Shown: positions 8,390-16,878, numbered from the stretch's first letter. The stretch: 64,000 bases of DNA from Streptomyces xanthophaeus (GCF_000725805.1 NZ_JOFT01000036.1:1-64000), one strand, 5' to 3'. Made by a program: numbers and translations. The notes: generated by a model from the sequence alone, not told the origin.

Positions 8390-9205
8390 TCAGCGGGCGT
8401 CGTCCGGGAGGAGGCGGGCCAAGGTGCGGACCGCCCGGTATTGGAGCGTCTTGATGGCGCCCTCGTTCTTTCCCATCACCCGGGCCGTCTCGGCGACCGA
8501 GAGGCCCTGCAGGAAGCGCAGGGTCACGCACTCCTGCTGCTGCGGGTTGAGCTTCCGTACGGCTTCCAGCAGGGCCGCGTTGGAGAGGGACTCCAGGACG
8601 GAGTCCTCGGGGCTGCGCTCGACCTCGTTGGCGTCGAGCATCTCGCCGGTGGTGACCTCCAGCCGGAAACGGCTGGACTTGAAGTGGTCCGCCACCAGGT
8701 TGCGGGCGATCGTCACGAGCCAGGCGCCGAAGTCGCGGCCCTGCCAGGTGAAGGTGGAGATGCGGCGCAGCGCGCGCAGGAAGGTCTCGCTGGTGAGATC
8801 CTCCGCGGTCGCCTTGCCGCCGACGCGGTAGTAGATGTAGCGGTACACCGTGTCGCTGTACTGGTCGTAGAGCCGCCCGAAGGCGTCGGCTTCGCCGGCC
8901 TGGGCGCGTTCGACCAGGTCCATCATGCGGGCCTGGTCGCTGTCCGCGGTGGGGCGGCGGGGGGTGGTCTGTGTGCTCGTGCCGGCGGCGGCGCCGGAGG
9001 CTCCCCCGGTGCGGCCGCGTCTGCCCACTGTCGCCCCGCCGTCCGTCAGGGCATAGCAAGGGCCGGCCGGACCGAGGCCGGCAGGTACCGCGGTGGCGAA
9101 GGCGGGGACGGCGTACGCGGTGGGGACGAAGCCGCGCAGGTGGTCGAGGACCGTTGCGCGCAGCGTAGCCAGGCCCGAGGCGTCAACCCCGACAGGTGGG
9201 TACAC
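8390..9205 (-). CDS. bldN: RNA polymerase ECF sigma factor BldN (proprotein)
   Basis: A 271-residue ECF sigma factor. Residues 1-~90 are the unusual N-terminal extension that in S. coelicolor is removed to activate pro-sigma-BldN (starting MYPPVGVDASGLATLRATVL). Region 2 follows (DAFGRLYDQYSDTVYRYIYYR, TAEDLTSETFLRAL) and region 4 has the HTH VAETARVMGKNEGAIKTLQYRAV. It directs chaplin and rodlin genes and other targets needed for aerial hyphae. GTG 9205 is used with GGGAG just upstream. The gene is followed on the minus strand by rsbN. Confidence 0.92.
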   Translation of the reverse strand: MYPPVGVDASGLATLRATVLDHLRGFVPTAYAVPAFATAVPAGLGPAGPCYALTDGGATVGRRGRTGGASGAAAGTSTQTTPRRPTADSDQARMMDLVERAQAGEADAFGRLYDQYSDTVYRYIYYRVGGKATAEDLTSETFLRALRRISTFTWQGRDFGAWLVTIARNLVADHFKSSRFRLEVTTGEMLDANEVERSPEDSVLESLSNAALLEAVRKLNPQQQECVTLRFLQGLSVAETARVMGKNEGAIKTLQYRAVRTLARLLPDDAR

Positions 9206-9388
9206 GGGACTCCCAGAGGCAGAGCTTCCATCACGTGCAGTGCGGGACCGTTCACCCGTCGTGGCGACAGATGGCCGGTGGCATGCGTTTGAGGAGAATA
9301 ACGCTTCGTACAGGCAGCGCTACACCCAGTTGCTCAAATCACCGGTTCCGACACTTCTGTTGCGTACCGAGGGCATATTCAGTCGCTG

Positions 9389-9408
9389 TTGGTGATCGGT
9401 TGGTGATC
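9389..9408. repeat. 9-bp direct repeat TTGGTGATC upstream of bldN
   Basis: TTGGTGATC occurs at 9389-9397 and again at 9400-9408, one helical turn apart, about 190 bases upstream of bldN. The spacing suits side-by-side binding of a regulator. No assignment is made. Confidence 0.5.
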
Positions 9409-9511
9409 ACTTGGGTGCGCGGAATGGACGCTTCCGAGGGCCGCCGCGACCGAGTCGGGCAGGCCGGAGTGCCGCGCGCCGGGCGGGGGTAGAGCTGAGG
9501 GATTGCCCGGG

Positions 9512-9534
9512 CCCCGGCCGTCGGGCGGCCGGGG
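9512..9534 (-). terminator. Terminator of the HAD-IB phosphatase gene
   Basis: CCCCGGCCG pairs with CGGCCGGGG around a 5-base loop. It lies about 30 bases after the stop codon of the minus-strand HAD-IB gene and separates it from bldN. Confidence 0.65.
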
Positions 9535-9565
9535 CGGGGCCGGGCCCGTGCAGGGCCTGCCGTTG

Positions 9566-10528
9566 CTACTTGCGGCGGCGGTGCAGGGCGATGGCGGCGG
9601 CCGTGCCGCCCGCGATCGCGCCGACCCCGGCGGCGGCCGGGACGCCGACCTTCACGGCCTTGCGGCCGGTCCGATAGTCGCGCAGCCGCCAGTCGTTGGT
9701 ACGGGCATGCTTGCGCAGTTTTGTGTCGGGATTGATCGCGTACGGATGTCCGACGAGCGACAGCATCGGGATGTCGTTGTGCGAATCGCTGTACGCCGCG
9801 CAGCGGTCGAGATCGAGTCCCTCGGCGGCGGCCAGCGCGCGCACCGCCTCCGCCTTCGCGGGGCCGTGCAGCGGCTCGCCGACCAGGCGGCCGGTGTAGA
9901 CCCCGTCCACGGATTCGGCGACGGTGCCCAGTGCTCCGGTCAGGCCGAGCCGGCGGGCGATGATCGTGGCCGTCTCCACGGGGGCGGCGGTGACGAGCCA
10001 GACCTTCTGGCCGGCGTCGAGGTGGGCCTGGGCCAGGGCGCGGGTGCCGGGCCAGATCCGCTCGGCCATGTACTCGTCGTAGATCTCCTCGCCGATGGCC
10101 ATCAGTTCGCAGACCTTGTGGCCCTTGACGATGGACAGGGCGCTGTCGCGGGCGTCCTGCATGTGCTCCGGGTCCTCGACGCCGGCGAGCCGGAACCAGG
10201 CCTGCTGCCAGGCGAACCGGGCCAGTTCGCGGCGCTGGAAGAACTCGCGCTTGTAGAGGCCGCGGCCGAAGTGGAAGATCGCGGCGCCCTGCATGACGGT
10301 GTTGTCGAGGTCGAAGAAGGCCGCGGCGAGGTCGTCGCCGGCGACCGGGAACTCCGGTTCGCCAGCCGCCCCGGCAGCTTCCGCTTCCGTCGCCGGAGCG
10401 GTCTCGGCGGCAGGTGGGGCTTCGGCCAGCGCGGTCTTGCGGGCGGCCTCGGCCGAGGCCTCGCCTGCCAGCACGCTCCGCGCGGTGGCGGAGCGCCTAC
10501 GGGGGGTGAGCCATCCCAGAGCGGCCAT
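9566..10528 (-). CDS. HAD-IB family phosphatase (SerB-like) with C-terminal hydrophobic anchor
   Basis: A 320-residue protein. The first ~65 residues are Ala/Pro-rich and disordered. The HAD core follows, with motif I FFDLDNTVMQGA, motif II LVTAAP and motif IV AYSDSHNDIPML, typical of subfamily IB (phosphoserine phosphatase/CicA group). The C-terminus is a hydrophobic stretch (GVGAIAGGTAAAIAL) ending in RRRK, which could anchor it to the membrane. The mycobacterial equivalent in the same neighbourhood is annotated SerB1. The substrate is unproven. Confidence 0.8.
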   Translation of the reverse strand: MAALGWLTPRRRSATARSVLAGEASAEAARKTALAEAPPAAETAPATEAEAAGAAGEPEFPVAGDDLAAAFFDLDNTVMQGAAIFHFGRGLYKREFFQRRELARFAWQQAWFRLAGVEDPEHMQDARDSALSIVKGHKVCELMAIGEEIYDEYMAERIWPGTRALAQAHLDAGQKVWLVTAAPVETATIIARRLGLTGALGTVAESVDGVYTGRLVGEPLHGPAKAEAVRALAAAEGLDLDRCAAYSDSHNDIPMLSLVGHPYAINPDTKLRKHARTNDWRLRDYRTGRKAVKVGVPAAAGVGAIAGGTAAAIALHRRRK

Positions 10529-10626
10529 GACGCGAGCATAGCCACTGTGTTCGGGAGTTCCCGAACCGATGGGATTCGGCGGCGTGAACTCTTCGGGGCG
10601 CGGCTGTTACGGCCGGGCGCGCGAGA

Positions 10627-10914
10627 ATGGAGGGCATGACTCCTCTGTTGCGCCGCAAGGAAAAGAAGCGTCCCGCGGACCGGATGGTGACGCTCATCGG
10701 GAAGCCCGGGTGCCATCTGTGTGATGACGCACAGGCCGTGGTCGAGAAGGTCTGCGCGGAGACCGGTGCGCAATGGGAGAAGAAGGACATCTCGCAGGAC
10801 GAGGAGCTGTACCGGCTGCACTGGGAACAGATTCCGGTCGTGCTCGTGGACGGCGAACAGCACACCTTCTGGAGGGTGAACCCGGAGCGGCTCCGGCGGG
10901 CATTGGAGGGCTGA
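10627..10914 (+). CDS. Glutaredoxin-like thioredoxin-fold protein
   Basis: A 95-residue protein of the DUF836/glutaredoxin-like type with redox motif CHLC in IGKPGCHLCDDA, a cis-Pro loop (IPVVLVDG) and a C-terminal helix (NPERLRRALEG). It probably acts as a small thiol-disulfide exchange protein. ATG 10627 and ATG 10636 are both possible; the second has GGAGGGC immediately upstream. A similar small protein stands just upstream of hemA in mycobacteria (Rv0508, from memory), so the position next to rex-hemA is conserved. Confidence 0.8.
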   Translation: MEGMTPLLRRKEKKRPADRMVTLIGKPGCHLCDDAQAVVEKVCAETGAQWEKKDISQDEELYRLHWEQIPVVLVDGEQHTFWRVNPERLRRALEG

Positions 10915-11093
10915 CCTCCGGCCCGGTTACCATCATGGGCGATTTATGGGGACTCGGGGGCGTATCTGTGAGGAGTGTGTACGGTTTTGCCCCCTTCGGG
11001 ATTTGAACGGGTTCGGCGTGCTCGCGGTTCCGGCGATATGGGCCGGGGTTGCGTGACCCCGGTCACTTTGCTCGGACAAAGCGGACACAATCT

Positions 11094-11111
11094 TTGTGCA
11101 CGCGTTCACAA
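11094..11111. promoter_or_regulatory. Rex operator (ROP)
   Basis: TTGTGCACGCGTTCACAA is a near-perfect match to the published Rex operator TTGTGAANNNNTTCACAA, and the palindrome extends to CTTTG...CAAAG. It lies 77 bases before the rex start. Rex binds such sites when NADH is low and releases them when NADH/NAD+ rises, so it autoregulates rex-hemACD. Confidence 0.93.
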
Positions 11112-11122
11112 AGGCATAGCCT
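11094..11122 (+). promoter_or_regulatory. Likely rex-hem operon promoter overlapping the Rex operator
   Basis: TTGTGC (11094-11099) and TAGCCT (11117-11122) are 17 bases apart and fit a HrdB-type promoter. The -35 element lies inside the Rex operator, so bound Rex would block RNA polymerase. Confidence 0.5.
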
Positions 11123-11187
11123 GCTGTCGACGGGGCGGTCCTGGGACAAGTGGCCGCCTGCAGCCCCGCTCATCCCGCAGGAGCATC

Positions 11188-11997
11188 GTGGCAACTGGCC
11201 GAACTCACCGACCGGCGACCCGCAGCCGAGGTATTCCCGAGGCCACTGTCGCCCGGCTTCCGCTGTACCTGCGCGCCCTCACCGCGCTCTCCGAGCGATC
11301 GGTGCCCACGGTGTCCTCCGAGGAGCTCGCGGCCGCCGCCGGAGTCAACTCCGCGAAGCTGCGCAAGGACTTCTCGTACCTGGGCTCCTACGGCACCCGC
11401 GGCGTCGGGTACGACGTCGAGTACCTCGTCTACCAGATCTCCCGCGAGCTCGGGCTGACGCAGGACTGGCCGGTCGTCATCGTCGGCATCGGTAACCTCG
11501 GCGCCGCGCTGGCCAACTACGGCGGCTTCTCCGCGCGCGGCTTCCGTGTCGCGGCCCTCATCGACGCCGACCCGGCGATGGCCGGCAAGCCCGTCGCCGG
11601 CATGTCCGTGCAGCACACCGATGATCTGGAGAAGATCATCGAGGAGAACGGCGTCTCGATCGGCGTCATCGCGACGCCCGCCGGCGCTGCGCAGCAGGTC
11701 AGCGAGCGGCTGATCGCCGCCGGTGTCACCTCCATCCTCAACTTCGCGCCGACCGTGCTCTCCGTGCCCGACGGCGTCGACGTGCGCAAGGTCGACCTCT
11801 CCATCGAGCTCCAGATCCTGGCCTTCCACGAGCAGCGCAAGGCCGGCGAGGAAGCGGCCGCGGCCGCTGCCGCCGGCGGCTCCTCCGTGGGCGGCGCCGC
11901 GCCCGCCGCTGCCGTGGTCCCGCCCGCGGGCCGGGCCGCAGCCGAGGCGCGCAAGGGCGGTCCCGAGGGCGACGTGCCGGCGGTGATGCCGGCATGA
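11188..11997 (+). CDS. rex: Redox-sensing transcriptional repressor Rex
   Basis: A 269-residue repressor that reads the NADH/NAD+ ratio. The N-terminal winged helix includes VSSEELAAAAGVNSAKLRKDFSYLG and the Rex-specific GTRGVGY. The NAD(H)-binding Rossmann domain has VVIVGIGNLGAALANY and the DADP turn. The C-terminal ~45 residues are an Ala/Pro tail seen in streptomycete Rex. GTG 11188 is used with CAGGAG 4 bases upstream. It overlaps hemA by 4 bases (ATGA), and its own operator lies upstream, linking haem synthesis to respiratory state. Confidence 0.95.
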   Translation: MATGRTHRPATRSRGIPEATVARLPLYLRALTALSERSVPTVSSEELAAAAGVNSAKLRKDFSYLGSYGTRGVGYDVEYLVYQISRELGLTQDWPVVIVGIGNLGAALANYGGFSARGFRVAALIDADPAMAGKPVAGMSVQHTDDLEKIIEENGVSIGVIATPAGAAQQVSERLIAAGVTSILNFAPTVLSVPDGVDVRKVDLSIELQILAFHEQRKAGEEAAAAAAAGGSSVGGAAPAAAVVPPAGRAAAEARKGGPEGDVPAVMPA

Positions 11998-13706
11998 GCC
12001 TGCTCGTCGTAGGACTGAGTCACCGCAGCGCGCCCGTCAGCGTGCTGGAGCGCGCCTCGCTCTCCGTGGACGCCAAGGTCAAGCTGCTGCACGACACCCT
12101 CGCCGCCGAACCGGCGGCGGAGGCGGCCGTGCTCGCGACCTGCAACCGCATCGAGCTGTACGCCGACGTGGACAAGTTCCACGCCGGTGTCGCCGAGCTG
12201 TCCACGCTGCTGGCCCAGCACAGCGGGGTCGCGCTGGAGGAGCTCACCCCCTATCTCTACGTGCACTACGAGGACCGGGCGGTGCACCACCTGTTCTCGG
12301 TGGCGTGCGGGCTGGACTCGATGGTCGTCGGCGAGGGGCAGATCCTCGGACAGATCAAGGACGCCCTCGCGCTCGGCCAGGAACAGCACACCGCGGGCCG
12401 GCTGACCAACGACCTGTTCCAGCAGGCGCTGCGGGTCGGCAAGCGGGCGCACTCGGAGACCGGCATCGACCGCGCGGGCCAGTCGCTCGTCACGTTCGGG
12501 CTGGAGCAGCTCGGCGGCGGGCACCTGCCGGTCGCCGAGTGGGCCGCGGGCAAGCGGGCGCTGGTCATCGGCGCCGGGTCGATGTCCTCACTGGCGGCGG
12601 CGACGCTGGCGCGGGTCGGCGTGGCCGAGATCGTGGTGGCGAACCGGACCGATGAGCGTGCGGAGCGTCTCGCAGAGATTCTGGTTGCCTCGGGCACCGG
12701 GGTGAAGGCTTCGGCCGTCGCCATGTCCGAGGTCGCGGCCGAGCTGACACGAGTCGACGTGGTGATCTCCTGCACCGGTGCGACCGGGCTCGTGCTGACC
12801 GCCGACGAGGTGGCCGCCGCGGTGTCCCAGGGCCTCGCCCCGGCCGCTGCGCCGCAGCCCTCCCCGGCCGCCGCCGCAGCGGACCGCGCCACCGGGCTGG
12901 TCCCGGCCGACGTGGTCGCCCGGCTGGCCGCGGCAGCCCAGGACGGCGGCCGGCTGGCCGACGCCGGGGCCGCCCGGACCATCAGCCCCGGAACCCCGGC
13001 GGACCAGGCCGGCTGCCCCGTCGGGATGGACGCGCCGACGGGGGACCCCGCCCGGGCCGCCGACGGGCGCGCCGCCCTGACCGGGGTCGACGCCGACTCC
13101 CTCGAACTGCACGGCACCTGGGCCGACCAGGGCGAGGCCGCGGCGCAGCGCCAGCCGCGCCGCAGCACCCGTACGCAGGCCGACGGCTCCGCCGTCCGGC
13201 TCGCCCTGCTGGACCTGGCCATGCCCCGGGACATCGACGCGGCCGTGCACCGGATCCCCGGCGTACGGCTCGTGGACATCGAGTCGCTCGCGGAGGCGTC
13301 CGCGGACGCCCCGATGGCGGCCGACGTCGACGCCGTGCGCGCGATAGTCGCCGGTGAGGTGGCCGCCTTCGGCGCCGCCCAGCGGGCCGCGCACATCACG
13401 CCCACCGTCGTCGCCCTGCGGGCCATGGCCGCCGAGGTCGTGGCCATGGAAGTGGCGCGGCTCGACGGGCGGGTCCCCGATCTCGACGAACGGCAGCGGG
13501 CCGAGGTCACCCAGACCGTGCGCCGCGTCGTCGACAAACTCCTCCACGCGCCGACCGTGCGCGTCAAGCAGCTCGCGAGCGAGCCCGGCGGCGCCGGGTA
13601 CGCGGACGCACTGCGCGAACTCTTCGATCTCGACCCGCAGACGGTGGCCTCCGTCAGCCGGGCCGACGCGGCCGACAAGAACGACGACTCAGGACGGGCA
13701 TCATGA
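11994..13706 (+). CDS. hemA: Glutamyl-tRNA reductase with large internal insertion
   Basis: A 570-residue enzyme reducing glutamyl-tRNA to glutamate-1-semialdehyde, the first committed step of C5-route tetrapyrrole synthesis. The catalytic Cys50 is in LATCNRIELY, the NADPH-binding motif in ALVIGAGSMSSLAAATL, and the C-terminal dimerisation domain from about residue 455. Typical family length is 420-450. The excess is an Ala/Gly/Pro-rich insertion at about residues 280-398, ending before VRLALLDLAMPRDID. It contains a CPVG segment (Cys341) reminiscent of haem-regulatory CP motifs. Coupled to rex and hemC by ATGA overlaps. Confidence 0.95.
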   Translation: MSLLVVGLSHRSAPVSVLERASLSVDAKVKLLHDTLAAEPAAEAAVLATCNRIELYADVDKFHAGVAELSTLLAQHSGVALEELTPYLYVHYEDRAVHHLFSVACGLDSMVVGEGQILGQIKDALALGQEQHTAGRLTNDLFQQALRVGKRAHSETGIDRAGQSLVTFGLEQLGGGHLPVAEWAAGKRALVIGAGSMSSLAAATLARVGVAEIVVANRTDERAERLAEILVASGTGVKASAVAMSEVAAELTRVDVVISCTGATGLVLTADEVAAAVSQGLAPAAAPQPSPAAAAADRATGLVPADVVARLAAAAQDGGRLADAGAARTISPGTPADQAGCPVGMDAPTGDPARAADGRAALTGVDADSLELHGTWADQGEAAAQRQPRRSTRTQADGSAVRLALLDLAMPRDIDAAVHRIPGVRLVDIESLAEASADAPMAADVDAVRAIVAGEVAAFGAAQRAAHITPTVVALRAMAAEVVAMEVARLDGRVPDLDERQRAEVTQTVRRVVDKLLHAPTVRVKQLASEPGGAGYADALRELFDLDPQTVASVSRADAADKNDDSGRAS

Positions 13707-14671
13707 ATCCACGTCTCGACCAGCCCCTCCGGCTCGGCACGCGGCGCAGCAAGCTGGCCATGTCCCAGTCAGGCCATGTCGCCGACGCGGTCCGGGCGGT
13801 CACCGGCCGTCCCGTCGAGCTCGTGGAGATCACGACCTACGGGGACGTGTCCCGCGAGAACCTCGCCCAGATCGGCGGGACGGGCGTGTTCGTCACCGCC
13901 CTGCGCGACGCGCTGCTGCGCGGCGAAGTGGATTTCGCCGTGCACTCGCTGAAGGACCTGCCGACCGGCCAGCCCGAGGACCTCGTCGTCGCGGCCATGC
14001 CGCAGCGCGAGGACGCTCGGGACGCGCTCGTCGCCCGGGACGGCCTGACCTTCGAGCAGCTGCCCGACGGGGCCCGCATCGGGACCGGTTCGCCGCGCCG
14101 CATGGCGCAGCTCAACCACCTGGCGCTGTCCCTCGGCAAGCGGATCGAGACCGTGGCCATCCGCGGCAACGTCGACACCCGCATCGGCTACGTCCGGGAC
14201 GGTGAGCTCGACGCCGTCGTGCTGGCCGCCGCCGGGCTCAACCGCATCGGACGCGGTGACGAGGCGACCGAGCTGCTGCCGGTCGACAGCGTCCTGCCCG
14301 CTCCCGGCCAGGGGGCCCTGGCCGTGGAGTGCCTCGCGTCCGACACGGACCTGATCGCCGCGCTCGGCGAGCTCGACGACCCGTACACGCGGGCCGCCGT
14401 GACCGCCGAGCGTTCCCTGCTCGCCGCCCTGGAGGCCGGCTGCAGCGCACCCGTGGGGGCGTTCGCCGACCTTTTGGCCGACGGGCAGATTGTCAATGAA
14501 ATGCGCCTGCGCGGCGTCGTCGGCACGCTCGACGGCTCGACGCTGGTGCAGCTGTCCACCACCGGTCCCGTGCCCCAGTCGTACGACGAGGCCATGGCGC
14601 TCGGCCGCGAACTCGCGGACGAGATGCTGGCCAAGGGCGCGGCCGGTCTGATGGGGGAGCGATCGCTTTGA
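13703..14671 (+). CDS. hemC: Hydroxymethylbilane synthase (porphobilinogen deaminase)
   Basis: A 322-residue enzyme polymerising four porphobilinogens into hydroxymethylbilane. Family blocks seen are LRLGTRRSKLAMSQ at the N-terminus, VHSLKDLPTGQ, the RRMAQL segment and the dipyrromethane cofactor Cys in LEAGCSAPVGAFA near residue 250. Length is normal. It overlaps hemA by 4 bases (ATGA) and hemD by 4 bases, so the operon is translationally coupled. Confidence 0.96.
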   Translation: MNPRLDQPLRLGTRRSKLAMSQSGHVADAVRAVTGRPVELVEITTYGDVSRENLAQIGGTGVFVTALRDALLRGEVDFAVHSLKDLPTGQPEDLVVAAMPQREDARDALVARDGLTFEQLPDGARIGTGSPRRMAQLNHLALSLGKRIETVAIRGNVDTRIGYVRDGELDAVVLAAAGLNRIGRGDEATELLPVDSVLPAPGQGALAVECLASDTDLIAALGELDDPYTRAAVTAERSLLAALEAGCSAPVGAFADLLADGQIVNEMRLRGVVGTLDGSTLVQLSTTGPVPQSYDEAMALGRELADEMLAKGAAGLMGERSL

Positions 14672-16341
14672 ACCCCACAAGTCCGACCACCTCCGCTTTT
14701 CCGGCTGTCGCCGCCCACGGACACGTCACCTTCCTCGGTGCCGGCCCCGGCGACCCGGGTCTGCTGACGCTGCGCGCCGTGGAGGCGCTGGCGGCCGCGG
14801 ACGTACTGATCGCGGAGCCCGAGGTGCTCGAGGTCGTGCGCACGCATGCGCGCACGGGTGTCGACACGCCGCAGCTGACCATCGCTGACGAAGTGTCAGC
14901 CGCCGCTGGGGTGCCGGTGATCCGGGACGCCGCCAATCTTGTCATGGAGGCCGCACGGTCCGGCAGGCGGGTCGTCCGTGCCGTCACCGGCGACCCCGGG
15001 CTCGACGGGAACGCGGCCGAGGAGATGCTCGTCTGCGCCACCGAAGGCATCCCCTTCGAGGTGGTCCCGGGCATCCCGACCGCCGTGGGCGTGCCCGCGT
15101 ACGCCGGTGTGCCGCTGCGCGACAAGCACGGCGACGACAACGGCGTGCGGTTCGTGGACGCGAAGAGCGCCTCGGCGCGCTGCTGGAGCGAGGCCGGGAC
15201 GAGCGACGGGACCCTGGTGGTCTCCGCGACCCTGGAGACCGTTTCGAGCGCCGCCGCCGAGCTGGTGAGCGCGGGCCGCAAGCCCGACACCCCGCTGACC
15301 GTGACCGTCGCCGGCACCACCACCCGCCAGCGCACCTGGTCGGCGACGCTGGGCACGATCGCCCAGGTGTTCAAGCAGGGCAAGGTGCTCCCCTCGCCCG
15401 AGGGCGCCCGGCCGGTCATAGCCGTGGTCGGTGAGCACAGCGCCGCCGCGCGGCGCGAGGACCTGGCCTGGTTCGAGTCGAAGCCGCTGTTCGGCTGGCG
15501 GGTGCTCGTACCGCGCACGAAGGAGCAGGCCGCCTCGCTCTCCGACCAGCTGCGTTCCTACGGAGCGGTGCCGCACGAGGTGCCGACCATCGCCGTGGAG
15601 CCGCCGCGTACCCCGCAGCAGATGGAGCGGGCCGTGAAGGGCCTGGTCACCGGCCGGTACGAGTGGATCGCCTTCACCTCGGTCAACGCCGTGAAGGCCG
15701 TCCGCGAGAAGTTCGAGGAGTACGGGCTCGACGCGCGTGCCTTCGCGGGGATCAAGGTCGCCGCGGTGGGCGAGCAGACCGCCGCCTCGCTCGTGGAGTT
15801 CGGCGTGAAGCCGGACCTGGTGCCGAGCGGGGAGCAGTCCGCGGCCGGGCTGCTGGAGGACTGGCCCCCGTACGACCCGGTCTTCGACCCGATCGACCGC
15901 GTCTTCCTGCCGCGCGCCGACATCGCGACCGAGACGCTGGTCGCCGGTCTGATCGAGCTCGGCTGGGAGGTCGACGACGTCACGGCCTACCGGACCGTGC
16001 GCGCGTCGCCGCCGCCGGCGGACACGCGGGAGGCGATCAAGGGCGGCGGGTTCGACGCCGTCATGTTCACCTCGTCCAGCACCGTCCGCAACCTCGTCGG
16101 GATCGCGGGCAAGCCGCACAACGTGACCGTCATCGCGTGCATCGGGCCGGCGACGGCCAAGACCGCGGAGGAGCACGGGCTGCGCGTGGACGTGCTGTCG
16201 CCGGAGCCGTCGGTGTCGAAGCTGGCGGAGGCGCTGGCCGAGTACGGCGCGGCGCGCCGCGAGGCCGCGAAGGAGGCCGGGGAGACCGTTTTCCGGCCGA
16301 GCGAGCGGCGGCCGGGGGCGCGCAGGCGCCGGACCACCTAG
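14668..16341 (+). CDS. hemD: Fused uroporphyrinogen-III C-methyltransferase / uroporphyrinogen-III synthase
   Basis: A 557-residue bifunctional protein. Residues ~15-245 resemble a SUMT/CobA SAM-dependent methylase (HVTFLGAGPGDPGLLTLRA at the N-terminus, VVPGIPTAVGVPAYAGVP for the Pro-rich loop). Residues ~270-530 are a HemD-type synthase domain (GWRVLVPRTKEQA, FTSVNAVKAV, FTSSSTVRNL). The product can feed haem or, after methylation, precorrin-2 for sirohaem and cobalamin. The start is TTG 14668, overlapping the hemC stop, with GGGGGAG upstream. A strong hairpin follows the stop, so the rex operon probably ends here. Confidence 0.93.
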   Translation: MNPTSPTTSAFPAVAAHGHVTFLGAGPGDPGLLTLRAVEALAAADVLIAEPEVLEVVRTHARTGVDTPQLTIADEVSAAAGVPVIRDAANLVMEAARSGRRVVRAVTGDPGLDGNAAEEMLVCATEGIPFEVVPGIPTAVGVPAYAGVPLRDKHGDDNGVRFVDAKSASARCWSEAGTSDGTLVVSATLETVSSAAAELVSAGRKPDTPLTVTVAGTTTRQRTWSATLGTIAQVFKQGKVLPSPEGARPVIAVVGEHSAAARREDLAWFESKPLFGWRVLVPRTKEQAASLSDQLRSYGAVPHEVPTIAVEPPRTPQQMERAVKGLVTGRYEWIAFTSVNAVKAVREKFEEYGLDARAFAGIKVAAVGEQTAASLVEFGVKPDLVPSGEQSAAGLLEDWPPYDPVFDPIDRVFLPRADIATETLVAGLIELGWEVDDVTAYRTVRASPPPADTREAIKGGGFDAVMFTSSSTVRNLVGIAGKPHNVTVIACIGPATAKTAEEHGLRVDVLSPEPSVSKLAEALAEYGAARREAAKEAGETVFRPSERRPGARRRRTT

Positions 16342-16359
16342 CGGTGGGCTGAGCTGTAC

Positions 16360-16400
16360 GGGGGCGGGGCCCGGCGCGGATCGCGCCGGGCCCCGCCCCC
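16360..16400 (+). terminator. Terminator of the rex-hemACD operon
   Basis: A perfect 19-bp GC stem (16360-16378 with 16382-16400) has a 3-base loop, 18 bases after the hemD stop. It argues that hemB is transcribed separately. Confidence 0.85.
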
Positions 16401-16493
16401 GTTGCCCCGAGTGGGCGGGCCCGGCCCGCCGACCGGGGCTGCGCCCCGCGCCCCGGCCCATGGACCCAGGACCCGGGGACCCAGGACCCGGGG

Positions 16494-16542
16494 ACCCCGG
16501 ACCCCGGACCCCGGACCCCGGACCCCGGACCCCGGACCCCGG
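16494..16542. repeat. Seven tandem copies of ACCCCGG
   Basis: Seven perfect 7-bp units run from 16494 to 16542, preceded by two degenerate GACCCAGGACCCGGG units (16463-16493). A short simple-sequence tract likely to vary between strains. Confidence 0.9.
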
Positions 16543-16568
16543 GCTCCCGGGCTCCGCCGGACCGTCCC

Positions 16569-16706
16569 GGGCTCCCGCCTTGGGTTCCGTCCGGGCTGCG
16601 GCCCAGGGCTCCCGGGTTCCCGCCTCGGGTTCCGTCCGGGCTCCCGCCTTGGGTTCCGTCCGGGCTGCGGCCCAGGGCTCCCGGGTTCCCGCCTCGGGTT
16701 CCGCCC
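16569..16706. repeat. Tandem 69-bp direct duplication upstream of hemB
   Basis: A 69-bp unit starting GGGCTCCCGCCTTGGG occurs at 16569-16637 and again at 16638-16706 with very few differences. A partial third copy follows. Each unit itself holds shorter GGGTTCC/GGGCTCC repeats. The period is a multiple of three, which keeps the hemB frame open. Confidence 0.85.
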
Positions 16707-16878
16707 GGGCTCCCGCCCCGGACTCCGTCCGGGCGGCCCCCCGGCGCGGTGCGCGCCGGGCCCCTCGCCGTCGCGGGCGGGCGGGCGGTCGGGCGGGTGG
16801 TGGCGGGCCCGGGTGGGGGTGGCCCGGGCTCTACGCTGGGTCGCGACTGTTCTCGATGCTCGAAGAGGCGACGACAAG

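Larger units (their letters stand above)
9206..9565. other. Non-coding region upstream of bldN
   Basis: About 360 bases lie between the bldN start and the end of the HAD-IB gene. The part next to bldN is less GC-rich than its surroundings and should hold the bldN promoter and its developmental regulator sites (BldD and AdpA act here in S. coelicolor; I could not place their boxes with confidence). It also holds a 9-bp direct repeat at 9389-9408 and the hairpin at 9512-9534. Confidence 0.5.
16401..16878. other. Long non-coding, repeat-rich leader before hemB
   Basis: About 480 bases carry simple and tandem repeats and no convincing gene. The reading frame of hemB stays open through the whole stretch, giving a hypothetical Pro/Gly/Arg extension. 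That reflects GC-rich repeat composition rather than coding, because hemB homologues begin at MSTYGSFPG. The hemB promoter must lie here, probably in the last ~100 bases. Confidence 0.6.

Noticed and set aside
16402..16878. An N-terminal extension of ~159 residues on HemB
   Set aside because: It is built only from Pro/Gly/Arg repeats encoded by simple-sequence DNA; HemB homologues start at MSTYGSFPG and a terminator lies just upstream.
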